A stretch of 21,456 nucleotides of DNA, taken from contig URCV01000032.1 in assembly GCA_900546445.1 (NCBI GenBank), forward strand, positions 1 to 21,456, given 5' to 3'. The stretch comes from an uncultured Bacteroidales bacterium (GTDB lineage: Bacteria > Bacteroidota > Bacteroidia > Bacteroidales > UBA932). Positions 8,705-16,004 of this stretch are shown piece after piece. The position numbers and the translations under genes are program-made. Position 1 is the first letter of the stretch; every line of letters begins with the position of its first letter. The notes below the pieces were generated by a model that saw nothing but the letters and a program-made list of their open reading frames with translations, made no database searches and was not told the DNA's origin.

Positions 8705-9480
8705 TGAAGAAAGTTTGGACTATCATTTTTTCCGCATTGGTTTTATGCGCTTGTAACAACGCAAGCGAGGAGCCTGATGTCCCGGCGCCTAACCCTCCAT
8801 CTCCTGAAAAGCCGGTTGTGTTGAGTAAACCCATATCGGAGGATTTTTCCGGAAAGATGTCGTCACTCGTTGAGTGTAAAACTCTTGTGGTGAGAGATGA
8901 CTTTAGATATTTTCCGGAGTTCCCCTCATTTACTGAGAGAAATAAAAAGGTTATGCTGCTGCGGATAGATCCGATCGATGCTGCCGGGATTAATCGAGGT
9001 CCATCCATTTCTTCAAAGGACAAATGTCACTACGGAACCTATAGCGTAAATTTCAGAGCGCCTAAGACGATTGATGCTCAGCCTGATTTGGGCGCGTGTG
9101 TGGGCTTGACTCTTACCGATGACGACAGACAGGTGGCTTTCGAGGTTAGGCTGTCCGATCCGGATGCCCTGTATCTTGTATTCGGAGACGAGGAATTCGT
9201 GGTGCGTCCTGAAGGCTTTCACGCTTATTCTCAGTTCTATACCTTCGGCATAGACTGGAGTTTGGTCGATGTGGTATGGTGGATGAAGACTTCCGAGAAT
9301 GGTAAGAAAATCGTGTTGAAAGATATGCTCAACATGACATTCCGTAACCCGGCTACCTTCTCATTCAACTATTACTTTTCTAAAATTAAACCTGTGGAAA
9401 ACAAACCTTTATCCGTTCAGGCTCCATACTATGCTTACGAAGTGGAGCTGAGCACTATGGAATACGCTCCGGAAAATTAA
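8704..9480 (+). CDS. GH16-like lipoprotein with degenerate active site, probable non-catalytic glycan-binding protein
   Basis: 258 residues from the ATG at 8704, which overlaps the upstream stop; a TTG six bases earlier is an unlikely start. The signal peptide ends LVLCAC with lipidated Cys17, followed by NNASEEPD and a proline-rich linker, suggesting a surface lipoprotein. It is a paralogue of the preceding GH16 protein: RGPSISSKDKCHYGTYSVNF matches RGPEIGTPKRTHFGTYSARI, and around the active site it aligns without gaps (QVAFEVRLSDPDALYL against EIDFEWLLADPQLIYL). The catalytic nucleophile Glu is Gln143 and the helper Asp is Ala145, while Glu147 remains. A stretch of roughly 45 residues between the active-site strand and the FYTFGIDW motif is also missing. 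Hydrolysis is therefore unlikely, and sugar binding or a scaffold role is inferred. Its neighbours and coupling to the active enzyme support a joint role in glycan capture. Confidence 0.8.
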   Translation: MKKVWTIIFSALVLCACNNASEEPDVPAPNPPSPEKPVVLSKPISEDFSGKMSSLVECKTLVVRDDFRYFPEFPSFTERNKKVMLLRIDPIDAAGINRGPSISSKDKCHYGTYSVNFRAPKTIDAQPDLGACVGLTLTDDDRQVAFEVRLSDPDALYLVFGDEEFVVRPEGFHAYSQFYTFGIDWSLVDVVWWMKTSENGKKIVLKDMLNMTFRNPATFSFNYYFSKIKPVENKPLSVQAPYYAYEVELSTMEYAPEN

Positions 9481-9485
9481 AATAC

Positions 9486-9583
9486 TTAAGGTATACTGGA
9501 TATGGGAGTCAAATCCTTTTCGTCGCCCCCCTTCCAGGTCTGTCCTGCCAATCGTCCAGGCGAACAGTGAGTCTCCCGAAAAC
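9486..9583 (-). pseudogene. Decayed, internally deleted 3' fragment of the MBL hydrolase gene
   Basis: Bases 9499-9525 match 12101-12127 with one mismatch, and 9522-9583 match 12280-12340 with about five substitutions and one extra C; both matches are to the intact MBL-fold hydrolase gene and in the same orientation. The 152 bases that lie between these blocks in the intact gene are gone, and both junction ends read GTCG, so a deletion at short homology is likely. Read on the - strand, the fragment still encodes DEKDLTPIS followed by its own end, SIP and a TAA at 9486-9488, only 5 bases from the stop of the GH16-like gene. The extra C shifts the frame. It is a non-functional relic showing the older gene order GH16-like gene, then convergent MBL gene, before the GH3 gene came in between. 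Confidence 0.85.
9499..9525 (+). repeat. Left copy of the direct repeat bracketing the GH3 gene
   Basis: 27 bases (starting GATATGGGAGTC and ending TTTTCGTCG) recur at 12101-12127 with one difference (G at 9504, A at 12106). The repeat is the end of the MBL hydrolase gene; the left copy is part of the relic, the right copy is part of the intact gene. Confidence 0.9.
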
Positions 9584-9588
9584 GATTG

Positions 9589-9632
9589 AAAACTGAATAT
9601 AGTCCTCCAAAAGGAGTGATATTGTCAGTTTT
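9589..9632 (+). terminator. Interrupted stem-loop with terminal T-run, possible terminator of the GH16 unit
   Basis: Between the relic and the GH3 gene there is an interrupted inverted repeat: AAAACTG (9589-9595), ATAT (9597-9600) and CTCC (9605-9608) pair with GGAG (9613-9616), ATAT (9619-9622) and CAGTTTT (9626-9632) around an AAAA loop. The A-run and T-run at its ends would fit a weak terminator in both directions. The internal mismatches make this less certain than the other terminators in the window, and it could instead be a regulatory hairpin. Confidence 0.4.
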
Positions 9633-9638
9633 AATTGC

Positions 9639-9646
9639 TAACTTTG
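9639..9646 (+). promoter_or_regulatory. Candidate promoter -7 box for the GH3 gene
   Basis: TAACTTTG fits the Bacteroidota -7 consensus TAnnTTTG. No good TTTG lies at the expected 19-21 bases upstream, so only half of the promoter is visible. It would give a leader of roughly 155 bases. The remainder of the 9481-9809 gap (9647-9809) shows only A/T-rich sequence; I see no small gene or riboswitch there. Confidence 0.4.
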
Positions 9647-9809
9647 CTGCGATGATAATGTTAGAAGTGATACTTACTTTTTTTTGTTCGCATCACTAAT
9701 TTAGGTGATATTTCCGATATTGGTAAGCCTTGTTATGGTTTTTTATCAGGGCTTTAACTTTTTAGCAACTCGAGTTGCGGAATTTGAGATTTAATAAACA
9801 AGATACAAG

Positions 9810-12101
9810 ATGAAAAAAAGTATTTTTATTTTTTTGAGCATAGGGGCGTTATTATGCTCGTGTAAGAGTGAGGTGCCCCGCGCTATTCCTCAGGATAAGG
9901 AGATAGAGGCGAAAATCGAGAAGATTCTCTCGAAGATGACTCTCGAGGAGAAGGTGGGTCAGATGACCCAGCTCACTTCAGGCATCGTGATTCAGAGCGG
10001 GACAAACCACGTTTCTAAGGCGGGGGAGGAACTTATCAGGAAATACAAGATAGGCTCTATTTTGAATACTATGAACGATGTGGCCGCTACTCCCGAGGAG
10101 TACAGGACATTCATCAAGGAATTGCAGGATATCTCCATAGATGAAATGGGAATTCCGTGTCTGTATGGTTTGGACCAGATTCACGGCGCATCTTATACTA
10201 CGGGTGCCGTTTTGTTCCCGCAGGAAATTACTCTCGCCGCTTCTTTCAATAACGAATTGGCTTATAATATGGGAGTTGTGGGTGCGTACGAGACTCGCGC
10301 ATGCAATGTGCCGTGGGTATTCACCCCGACCCTGGACTTGAGTAGAAACCAGTGTTGGCCGAGAATGTGGGAGAGCTTCGGCGAGGACCCTCTCGTGCAG
10401 AGCCGTATGGGCGTGGCACTGACCCGTGGATTGCAGGGAGGTGACCCTAATGCGATTGGCCCGGAAAATGTGGCAGTCAGCATTAAGCATTTCTTCGCCT
10501 ATGGAGCTACCAAATCCGGACAGGACCGCACTCCGTCGATGGTTTCAAAACGCGAGTTGAAGGAGAAGTTCTTCCCTCCGTTTAAGGAGTGCATTGAGGC
10601 GGGCGCATTGACGGTTATGGTGAGCTCGTCAAGTAACGATGGTGTTCCTTTCCATACGAATAAGGAGCTCCTGACAGGCTGGCTTAAGGAAGGTCTTAAC
10701 TGGGATGGTATGATAGTTAGCGACTGGGCCGATGCCAGGTTCGCTTTCGATAGAGATTACACCACTCCTAGCTATAAGGAAGCTATTCGTAGGGTTGTCG
10801 ATGCCGGAGTGGATATGATTATGGAGCCAAATAGCGTGGAGGTGTGTGATTATCTCGTAGAGCTCGTGAACGAAAAACAGCTTCCTATGAGTAGAATCGA
10901 TGACGCCGTGCGCCGTATACTCCGTTTGAAATTTAGACTAGGCCTGTTCGATGACCCTTATGGATTGGCCGGAAATTACGAGAAATTCGCATGCCCGGAG
11001 TATGTTAATTCAGCTTACCGTGCAGCTGTCGAGGGTGAGGTGCTGTTGAAGAACGAGAATTCCATCTTGCCTCTTTCGAAAGACACTCGCATCCTTCTCG
11101 TCGGTCCTAATGCCAATTCCATGCGCACCTTAGGTGGTGGCTGGAACTATTCTTGGCAGGGAGATCAGGCCGAGAATCCTAAGTATACCGGACAGTATAA
11201 CACTATCTACGAAGCGCTTAAGTCTAAATTTAAAAATGTGGAATACCTTCCTGTGCTTAATTACGCATCTCATGCACACTTCGAAACGGAGGAGCGTGGC
11301 GATTTCTCGAAGGCCGTACGTGCTGCACGTAATGCCGATGTTATCGTGGCTGCGATAGGTGAAAATTCGTATTGCGAGACAGTGGGTAACATAAATGACA
11401 TTTCGCTCTCGCAGAATCAGCGTGACCTTGTGAAGGAATTGGCCCGTACCGGAAAACCTATCGTGCTCGTGTTGAACGAAGGTCGTCCGCGCGTGTTGAA
11501 CGATATCGAGCCTTTGGCAAGCGCCATAGTGAGTGTGTTGCTCCCGGGTAACTATGGGGGTGATGCTCTGGCAGCCCTACTATGCGGCGAGGAGAACTTC
11601 AGCGGTAAGCTCCCATACACCTATCCTAAGTTTGTGAACCGTCTAAATACTTACGATTACAAGCTTTGCGAGAACTGCGCTACTATAGAGGGCCTGTATA
11701 ACTATAATGCTAACATTACAAGCCAATGGCCTTTCGGTCACGGACTTAGCTACACCACTTTTGCTTACTCAAACCTTCGTACCGATAAGAGAGATTTCAA
11801 TTCGGGCGATGTGATCGAGGTGAGTGTGGATGTGACTAATACGGGTAAGGTGGCAGGTAAGGAATCCGTACTGCTCTTTAGCTCGGATTTGTGGGCTACT
11901 CTTACTCCTGACGTGCGCCGTCTTCGCGACTACACTAAGGTGTCTCTCCAGCCTGGCGAGACTAAGACAGTGACATTCCACCTGAAAGCCGATGATTTGG
12001 CCTACGTGGACAATTCTCTAAATTGGGTTCTCGAACCGGGCGAGTTCAGACTTGCCTGCGGTAGCGAAAATGTGATTGTCAACTGCGTTCGCGGGAAATA
12101 G
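9810..12101 (+). CDS. GH3-family exo-beta-glucosidase, lipoprotein (BglX-like)
   Basis: 763 residues. The signal peptide ends LLCSC with lipidated Cys18; the following KSEVPR lacks the acidic surface-export pattern, so it probably faces the periplasm. The GH3 TIM-barrel starts at KMTLEEKVGQMTQLTSG. Visible motifs are GLDQIHGA (120-127), PRMWESFGEDP (184-194), SIKHFFAYG (224-232), and WDGMIVSDWAD with the nucleophile Asp305. The second domain has LLKNENSILPL, GGGWNYSWQGD, VIVAAIGENSYCE and VLNEGRPRVL; a fibronectin-III-like domain (VSVDVTNTGKVAGKESVLLF) closes the protein. It should release glucose from the non-reducing ends of imported beta-gluco-oligosaccharides. The GGGWNYSWQG loop is shared with glucan-active GH3 enzymes. 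The gene is bracketed by direct repeats from its neighbour and has its own leader, so it seems to have joined the PUL separately. Its last 23 bases overlap the convergent MBL gene. Confidence 0.93.
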   Translation: MKKSIFIFLSIGALLCSCKSEVPRAIPQDKEIEAKIEKILSKMTLEEKVGQMTQLTSGIVIQSGTNHVSKAGEELIRKYKIGSILNTMNDVAATPEEYRTFIKELQDISIDEMGIPCLYGLDQIHGASYTTGAVLFPQEITLAASFNNELAYNMGVVGAYETRACNVPWVFTPTLDLSRNQCWPRMWESFGEDPLVQSRMGVALTRGLQGGDPNAIGPENVAVSIKHFFAYGATKSGQDRTPSMVSKRELKEKFFPPFKECIEAGALTVMVSSSSNDGVPFHTNKELLTGWLKEGLNWDGMIVSDWADARFAFDRDYTTPSYKEAIRRVVDAGVDMIMEPNSVEVCDYLVELVNEKQLPMSRIDDAVRRILRLKFRLGLFDDPYGLAGNYEKFACPEYVNSAYRAAVEGEVLLKNENSILPLSKDTRILLVGPNANSMRTLGGGWNYSWQGDQAENPKYTGQYNTIYEALKSKFKNVEYLPVLNYASHAHFETEERGDFSKAVRAARNADVIVAAIGENSYCETVGNINDISLSQNQRDLVKELARTGKPIVLVLNEGRPRVLNDIEPLASAIVSVLLPGNYGGDALAALLCGEENFSGKLPYTYPKFVNRLNTYDYKLCENCATIEGLYNYNANITSQWPFGHGLSYTTFAYSNLRTDKRDFNSGDVIEVSVDVTNTGKVAGKESVLLFSSDLWATLTPDVRRLRDYTKVSLQPGETKTVTFHLKADDLAYVDNSLNWVLEPGEFRLACGSENVIVNCVRGK

Positions 12102-12741
12102 ATATAGGAGTCAAATCCTTTTCGTCGACCTCTTCTTCCGGTTCGTTAAATGGCTGGAGGAAGGGGTTTTGAGTTCTTTCGCGGGCGATAGTGGTGCTGT
12201 GTGCGTGGCCCGGATACACCGTGATGTCCCCGTCGAGCCCCATAAGCTTGTCCATCACCGAAACGATGAGGTGGTCATAGTCGCCCCCTTCCAAGTCTGT
12301 CCTGCCAATCGTCCCGGCGAACAGCGTGTCTCCGGAAAACAGGGCCTTGTCCTCGCTGTCCAGATAGCACACGCCTCCGGGGGTGTGTCCCGGCGTGCCG
12401 ATGACCTTCAGCTTTATCCCGGCCAATTCCAACACCTGCCCGTCCTCGATGTTGGTGCTTCGAAACGAGTCCTTCGGGCGCTCGAGAGGGTGCATATATA
12501 CGGGGATGCCGTATTTGCCCTGAAGTGCCGCCACTCCTGCAGTGTGGTCAGGATGAGCGTGGGTAAGGAGAATGGCTGCGGGTTTGAGTCCGTTCTTTTC
12601 GATATATGATACGACGCTGTCCAATTCCTCTCCCTCGGTGCATCCAGGGTCGATTATTATGGCGTCGTGAGAATCCTTGCGATTGATAACCATCGTGTTT
12701 TCTTCGTATGAATTACAAACGAACAGGGCAATATTCAACAT
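12079..12741 (-). CDS. Metallo-beta-lactamase-fold hydrolase (glyoxalase II-like)
   Basis: 220 residues from the ATG at 12741 (MLNIALFVCNSYEENTMVI); an in-frame extension to 12825 would run over the divergent promoters and into the next gene, so it is rejected. Metal ligands of the fold are all present: HAHPDH at residues 61-66, His119 in GTPGHTPGG, Asp138 in LFSGDTLF and His179 in YPGHA. The pattern fits the small YcbL/glyoxalase II-like hydrolases, which use two metal ions; the substrate (thioester or other) is not clear. The last six codons (ISRERS) are read from DNA antisense to the end of the GH3 gene, while the relic at 9486-9583 preserves a different ending (SIP). The gene is divergent to the nucleoside kinases. 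Confidence 0.88.
   Translation of the reverse strand: MLNIALFVCNSYEENTMVINRKDSHDAIIIDPGCTEGEELDSVVSYIEKNGLKPAAILLTHAHPDHTAGVAALQGKYGIPVYMHPLERPKDSFRSTNIEDGQVLELAGIKLKVIGTPGHTPGGVCYLDSEDKALFSGDTLFAGTIGRTDLEGGDYDHLIVSVMDKLMGLDGDITVYPGHAHSTTIARERTQNPFLQPFNEPEEEVDEKDLTPISISRERS
12101..12127 (+). repeat. Right copy of the direct repeat bracketing the GH3 gene
   Basis: Matches 9499-9525 with one mismatch. It begins at the last base of the GH3 stop codon, so the border between GH3 DNA and MBL DNA falls at about base 12101. Confidence 0.9.
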
Positions 12742-12767
12742 AATGAGTCTTTTTTCTGTTTCTTTCA

Positions 12768-12775
12768 CAAAAGTA
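12768..12775 (-). promoter_or_regulatory. Candidate -7 box for the MBL hydrolase gene
   Basis: On the - strand this reads TACTTTTG, matching TAnnTTTG, 26 bases before the chosen start. A proper -33 TTTG was not found at the right distance. It supports the start at 12741 over the longer frame. Confidence 0.45.
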
Positions 12776-12789
12776 ATAAAACTTTGTTG

Positions 12790-12797
12790 TAAATTTG
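12790..12797 (+). promoter_or_regulatory. Candidate -7 box for the first deoxynucleoside kinase gene
   Basis: TAAATTTG fits TAnnTTTG and lies 22 bases before the ATG at 12820. A near -33 element (TTTC at 12763-12766) is 23 bases away, longer than usual. With the - strand box at 12768-12775 it forms a compact divergent promoter region. Confidence 0.5.
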
Positions 12798-12819
12798 TGG
12801 GAATAAGAAAATTCATATA

Positions 12820-13434
12820 ATGCATATAGGTGTCGCGGGAAATATAGGATGCGGAAAGACTACGCTCACGCGTATGCTTGCGGAATATTATAAATGGACC
12901 CCTCGTTACGAGGCTGTCACATATAACCCATATCTGGAAGATTATTACTCTGACATTTCGAGGTGGTCGTTCAATCTCGAAGTGTATTTTTTAGCGCAGC
13001 GCTTTAAGGACGTGCTGGACATAGCAAAATCTCAAGATGTCATAATTCAGGACAGGACCATAATGGAGGGCGTGGAGATTTTCGTGGCGAACAACCACAA
13101 GCTGGGTAACCTTACAGATAGGGATTTCGAGACCTATATGGATCTTTTCAGACTTATGATGTCACTGGTGAAAGAGCCTGACCTGCTGATATATATCCGT
13201 TCGAGCATACCTCATCTGGTAAGTCAAATCCAGAAGCGCGGAAGGGAGTACGAGCAGGGAATAAGCATAGAATACCTTTCAGGTCTAAATGAGCTATATG
13301 AAGACTGGATAGGCCACTATAAGGGAAAATTGATAGTCATAGACGGAGACGATTTGGATTTCGAGAATCGCCCGTCCGATTTTTCCGTAATAACCGATAG
13401 GATTGACGCCGCACTTTACGGATTATTCAAATAA
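12820..13434 (+). CDS. Deoxynucleoside kinase, paralogue 1 (possibly altered base specificity)
   Basis: 204 residues, close to the usual length of bacterial deoxynucleoside kinases. These enzymes transfer phosphate from ATP to the 5' hydroxyl of deoxynucleosides in the salvage pathway. Visible are the P-loop GNIGCGKTT (8-15), the likely general base Glu31 (RYEAV), RWSFNLE (48-54), QDRTI (77-81, equivalent to the ERS motif), and the lid segment QIQKRGREYE with arginines near residue 145. It matches the next gene's product almost without gaps at more than half of positions. At sites that contact the base in human dCK it has Glu54 (Gln97 in dCK) and Gly84 (Asp133 in dCK), and the following IFV resembles thymidine kinase 2 rather than dCK. 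A pyrimidine or otherwise distinct substrate is inferred, not shown. Confidence 0.88.
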   Translation: MHIGVAGNIGCGKTTLTRMLAEYYKWTPRYEAVTYNPYLEDYYSDISRWSFNLEVYFLAQRFKDVLDIAKSQDVIIQDRTIMEGVEIFVANNHKLGNLTDRDFETYMDLFRLMMSLVKEPDLLIYIRSSIPHLVSQIQKRGREYEQGISIEYLSGLNELYEDWIGHYKGKLIVIDGDDLDFENRPSDFSVITDRIDAALYGLFK

Positions 13435-13446
13435 TTATTAAATTTG
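13415..13446 (+). promoter_or_regulatory. Candidate internal promoter for the second deoxynucleoside kinase gene
   Basis: A -7 box TAAATTTG (13439-13446) matches TAnnTTTG, and a TTTA (13415-13418) lies 20 bases upstream where TTTG is expected. The -33 element overlaps the end of the first kinase gene. The second kinase could therefore be expressed separately. Confidence 0.5.
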
Positions 13447-13470
13447 TAGGATACAAACGAAAAACACGTT

Positions 13471-14100
13471 ATGCATATAGCTATAGCCGGAAATATAGGA
13501 AGCGGAAAGACGACGCTTACTAAGATGTTAGCCGCACACTACGGCTGGATTCCCAAATTCGAGTCGGTGGACTATAACCCATACTTGGCCGATTTCTATG
13601 AGGATATGGCCAGATGGTCCTTCAATCTTCAAATCTACTTTTTGAACAAGCGCTTTAAGGACGTGGTGGACATCTCGAAGACGGACGACGTCATAATCCA
13701 GGACCGTACCATCTACGAAGATGCGCGCATATTCGCACCTAACCTCCACGATATGGGCTTGATGAGCTCGCGCGATTTCGATAATTATTCGGATTTGTTC
13801 AACCTTATGATGTCCCTCGTGGGAAATCCCGATTTGCTGATTTATCTCCGTTCCTCCATTCCTAATTTGGTGAGCCAGATCCAGAAAAGGGGACGTGAGT
13901 ACGAAAAGGGTATTCGTATCGACTACCTTACGGGACTTAATGAAAAATACGAAAATTGGATAAGCGGTTATGACGGTAATCTTCTCGTCATAGATGCAGA
14001 CCACATAAAGTTCGGCAACCGTCCGGAGGACTTCTCGAAAGTTACGGATATGATAGACGCCCAGCTTTATGGTTTATTCTCAAATAATGCTCAAAAATAA
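13471..14100 (+). CDS. Deoxynucleoside kinase, paralogue 2 (dAK/dGK/dCK-like)
   Basis: 209 residues. P-loop GNIGSGKTT (8-15), general base Glu31 (KFESV), RWSFNLQ (48-54), QDRTIYEDARIFAPNL (77-92), and the lid segment QIQKRGREYEKG are all present. The base-contact positions keep Gln54 and Asp84, as in human dCK and dGK (Gln97 and Asp133 of dCK), and IFAPNL parallels IFASNL of dCK, so a purine or cytidine deoxynucleoside is the likely substrate. Tandem deoxynucleoside kinase genes of this family are known from Lactobacillus, where the two products form a heterodimer; a similar partnership with the upstream paralogue is possible but inferred. A promoter-like box lies in the 36-base gap before it. 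Confidence 0.9.
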   Translation: MHIAIAGNIGSGKTTLTKMLAAHYGWIPKFESVDYNPYLADFYEDMARWSFNLQIYFLNKRFKDVVDISKTDDVIIQDRTIYEDARIFAPNLHDMGLMSSRDFDNYSDLFNLMMSLVGNPDLLIYLRSSIPNLVSQIQKRGREYEKGIRIDYLTGLNEKYENWISGYDGNLLVIDADHIKFGNRPEDFSKVTDMIDAQLYGLFSNNAQK

Positions 14101-14107
14101 TAGAATT

Positions 14108-15982
14108 ATGACTAAAAGAACAACCATTATTGACTTCGTAAACGAGTATGTGGACAAGTATCAGAATGATACTTATCTGCGTGAAAAGGTGAACGGAGTC
14201 TGGACGGAAACATCCTTCATCAAAACCCGTGACGAGGCACGTCTGATCGCTGCCGGGTTTATGTCATTGGGCCTTAACAAGGGCGACAAGGTGTCGCTGC
14301 TTGCAGAGGCTAGACCTATGTGGGTGATTACCGAATTCGGTATCTTGTTCGCAGGTGGCGTGGACGTTCCGCTTTCATATAAACTGGAGTCGGATTATGA
14401 CCTGACATTTCGTATAAACCACTCGGATTCCCGTTTCATAGTGGCTTCCGAGATGGAGATAGAAAAAGTACGTCGCGTAATCGCTCAGTGCCCTGCCATC
14501 GAGAAGGTTATCGTTATGGACGACATTCCTCTCCAGGAGGGTGAAATCTATCTTAAGGACGTTCGCGAGGCCGGTGTCAAGTTCATCGAGGAACACCCCG
14601 GAGAACTCGAGGCTCGTATGGCTTCAGTGGGTCCGGACGACTATGCTAACATCAGCTACACATCCGGTACTACGGCAGACCCTAAGGGTATCCTGCTGAC
14701 CCATCGCAACTATACTGCAAACGTGGCTCAGGGTGCGTCCGTCATCAGCATTGACCGTGGTGACATTATGCTCATCATCCTACCTATGGACCACTGCTTC
14801 GCACACGTGGCAGGTCTGTACACTATGATGAGCTATGGCGGAAGCATCGCTACCGTACCTGGCAAGACCCCTCAGGCGCAGCTTCGTAACATCATTCCTA
14901 CTATGAAGGAAATCAAGCCTCAGGTAATGCTTACCGTTCCTGCCATAAGCCGTAGCTTTAAGAAAGCTATCGAAAACGGCGTCAAGGCTAAGGGTAAAAC
15001 TACAGAGAAACTTTATAACATGGCACTTAAGAACGCTCGTGCATACTATAAGGATTATTATAACCAAGGCGGTGCACAGTTCTGGAGAAAACCTTTCGTG
15101 AAACTCTTCGATAAGATAATATTCTCGAAGATTCGCGAGACTTTCGGAGGAAAGATGAAATTCTGCGTAGGTGGAGGTGCTCTTCTCGACATCGAGCTAC
15201 AGAGATATTTCTGCGCTATCGGTATGCCTACGTTCCAGGGATATGGTCTTTCTGAAGCTACTCCTATCATCTGCTCGAACGCTCCGGGATTTGCCCGTTT
15301 CGGATCTTCCGGACGTATCGTAAGCCCTATGGAGTGCACTATCCGCGACGACGAGAACCGCATCCTTCCTAACGGACAGACAGGCGAGATCGTCATCAAG
15401 GGTGAGAACGTGATGGCTGGTTACTGGAAGAATCCTGAGGCTACGGCCGAGACCATCGTAGACGGTTGGCTCCACACCGGAGACCGCGGTTATATCTGTA
15501 AGGAAGATCCGCGCTACCTCTATGTTACGGGTCGTTTCAAGAGCCTTCTCATTTCTTCCGATGGTGAGAAGTATTCACCTGAAGGATACGAGGATAACTT
15601 GGCAGTGGTGTCGAAATACATCGATAACGTCATCTTGCATAACAACCAGAGCCCTTATACCATCGTGCTCGTAGTTCCTAATAAGGAAGCGCTTCGTGCT
15701 GCCGCTCCAGGCGACAAGGAGGCACAGCTTCGCCTTATTCAGGCCGATGTGGACAGCTATCGTAAGGGTGGCATCCGTGCGGGCCGATTCCCTGAGAAGT
15801 GGCTTCCTACCGCCATCGTGGTGTGCGAGGAGCCGTTCACCGAGAAGAACGGACTCGTGAACTCTACCGGCAAGGTAGTTCGCGGTAAGGTGGAGAAGCA
15901 TTTCGAAAAACGTATCGAATATGCTTACACACCTGAAGGAAAGCAGCTTATTAACCCACAGAACATGGCGGCTCTCGACTAG
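14108..15982 (+). CDS. Long-chain acyl-CoA synthetase (AMP-forming fatty acid-CoA ligase)
   Basis: 624 residues from the ATG at 14108 (MTKRTTIIDFVNEYVDKY); an earlier ATG at 14069 lies inside the previous gene and adds nothing family-like. The enzyme activates fatty acids with ATP to acyl-AMP and then acyl-CoA. The ANL-superfamily motifs appear in order: the ATP-binding loop YTSGTTADPKG (184-194), LPMDHCFAHVAGLY, QGYGLSEATPII, GWLHTGDRGYI, and the hinge VTGRFKSLLISSDGEKYSPE. The length and GEKYSPE form fit the FAA1/COG1022 long-chain group common in Bacteroidota. The C-terminal lysine region is NGLVNSTGKVVRGKVEKHF. It follows the kinase gene by 7 bases and precedes the sugar transporter by 22; no functional link with either is evident. 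Confidence 0.92.
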   Translation: MTKRTTIIDFVNEYVDKYQNDTYLREKVNGVWTETSFIKTRDEARLIAAGFMSLGLNKGDKVSLLAEARPMWVITEFGILFAGGVDVPLSYKLESDYDLTFRINHSDSRFIVASEMEIEKVRRVIAQCPAIEKVIVMDDIPLQEGEIYLKDVREAGVKFIEEHPGELEARMASVGPDDYANISYTSGTTADPKGILLTHRNYTANVAQGASVISIDRGDIMLIILPMDHCFAHVAGLYTMMSYGGSIATVPGKTPQAQLRNIIPTMKEIKPQVMLTVPAISRSFKKAIENGVKAKGKTTEKLYNMALKNARAYYKDYYNQGGAQFWRKPFVKLFDKIIFSKIRETFGGKMKFCVGGGALLDIELQRYFCAIGMPTFQGYGLSEATPIICSNAPGFARFGSSGRIVSPMECTIRDDENRILPNGQTGEIVIKGENVMAGYWKNPEATAETIVDGWLHTGDRGYICKEDPRYLYVTGRFKSLLISSDGEKYSPEGYEDNLAVVSKYIDNVILHNNQSPYTIVLVVPNKEALRAAAPGDKEAQLRLIQADVDSYRKGGIRAGRFPEKWLPTAIVVCEEPFTEKNGLVNSTGKVVRGKVEKHFEKRIEYAYTPEGKQLINPQNMAALD

Positions 15983-16004
15983 GATTAAATAACATTAAAA
16001 TAAT

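Noticed and set aside
9499..12127. Direct repeats around the GH3 gene as insertion-sequence or integrase attachment ends
   Set aside because: There is no transposase or integrase, no inverted terminal repeats, and the repeats are coding sequence of the MBL gene; a duplicated gene end explains them better.
12076..12609. 177-residue open frame on the + strand
   Set aside because: Antisense to the MBL hydrolase, whose full set of metal ligands is present; the + strand product has no family signal.
12742..12825. 28-residue N-terminal extension of the MBL hydrolase
   Set aside because: It would run across both divergent promoter boxes and into the first kinase gene; the MBL fold starts properly at the ATG at 12741.
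14069..14107. 13-residue N-terminal extension of the acyl-CoA synthetase
   Set aside because: Overlaps the end of the upstream kinase gene and adds no conserved sequence; the ATG at 14108 has the usual A/T-rich upstream context.
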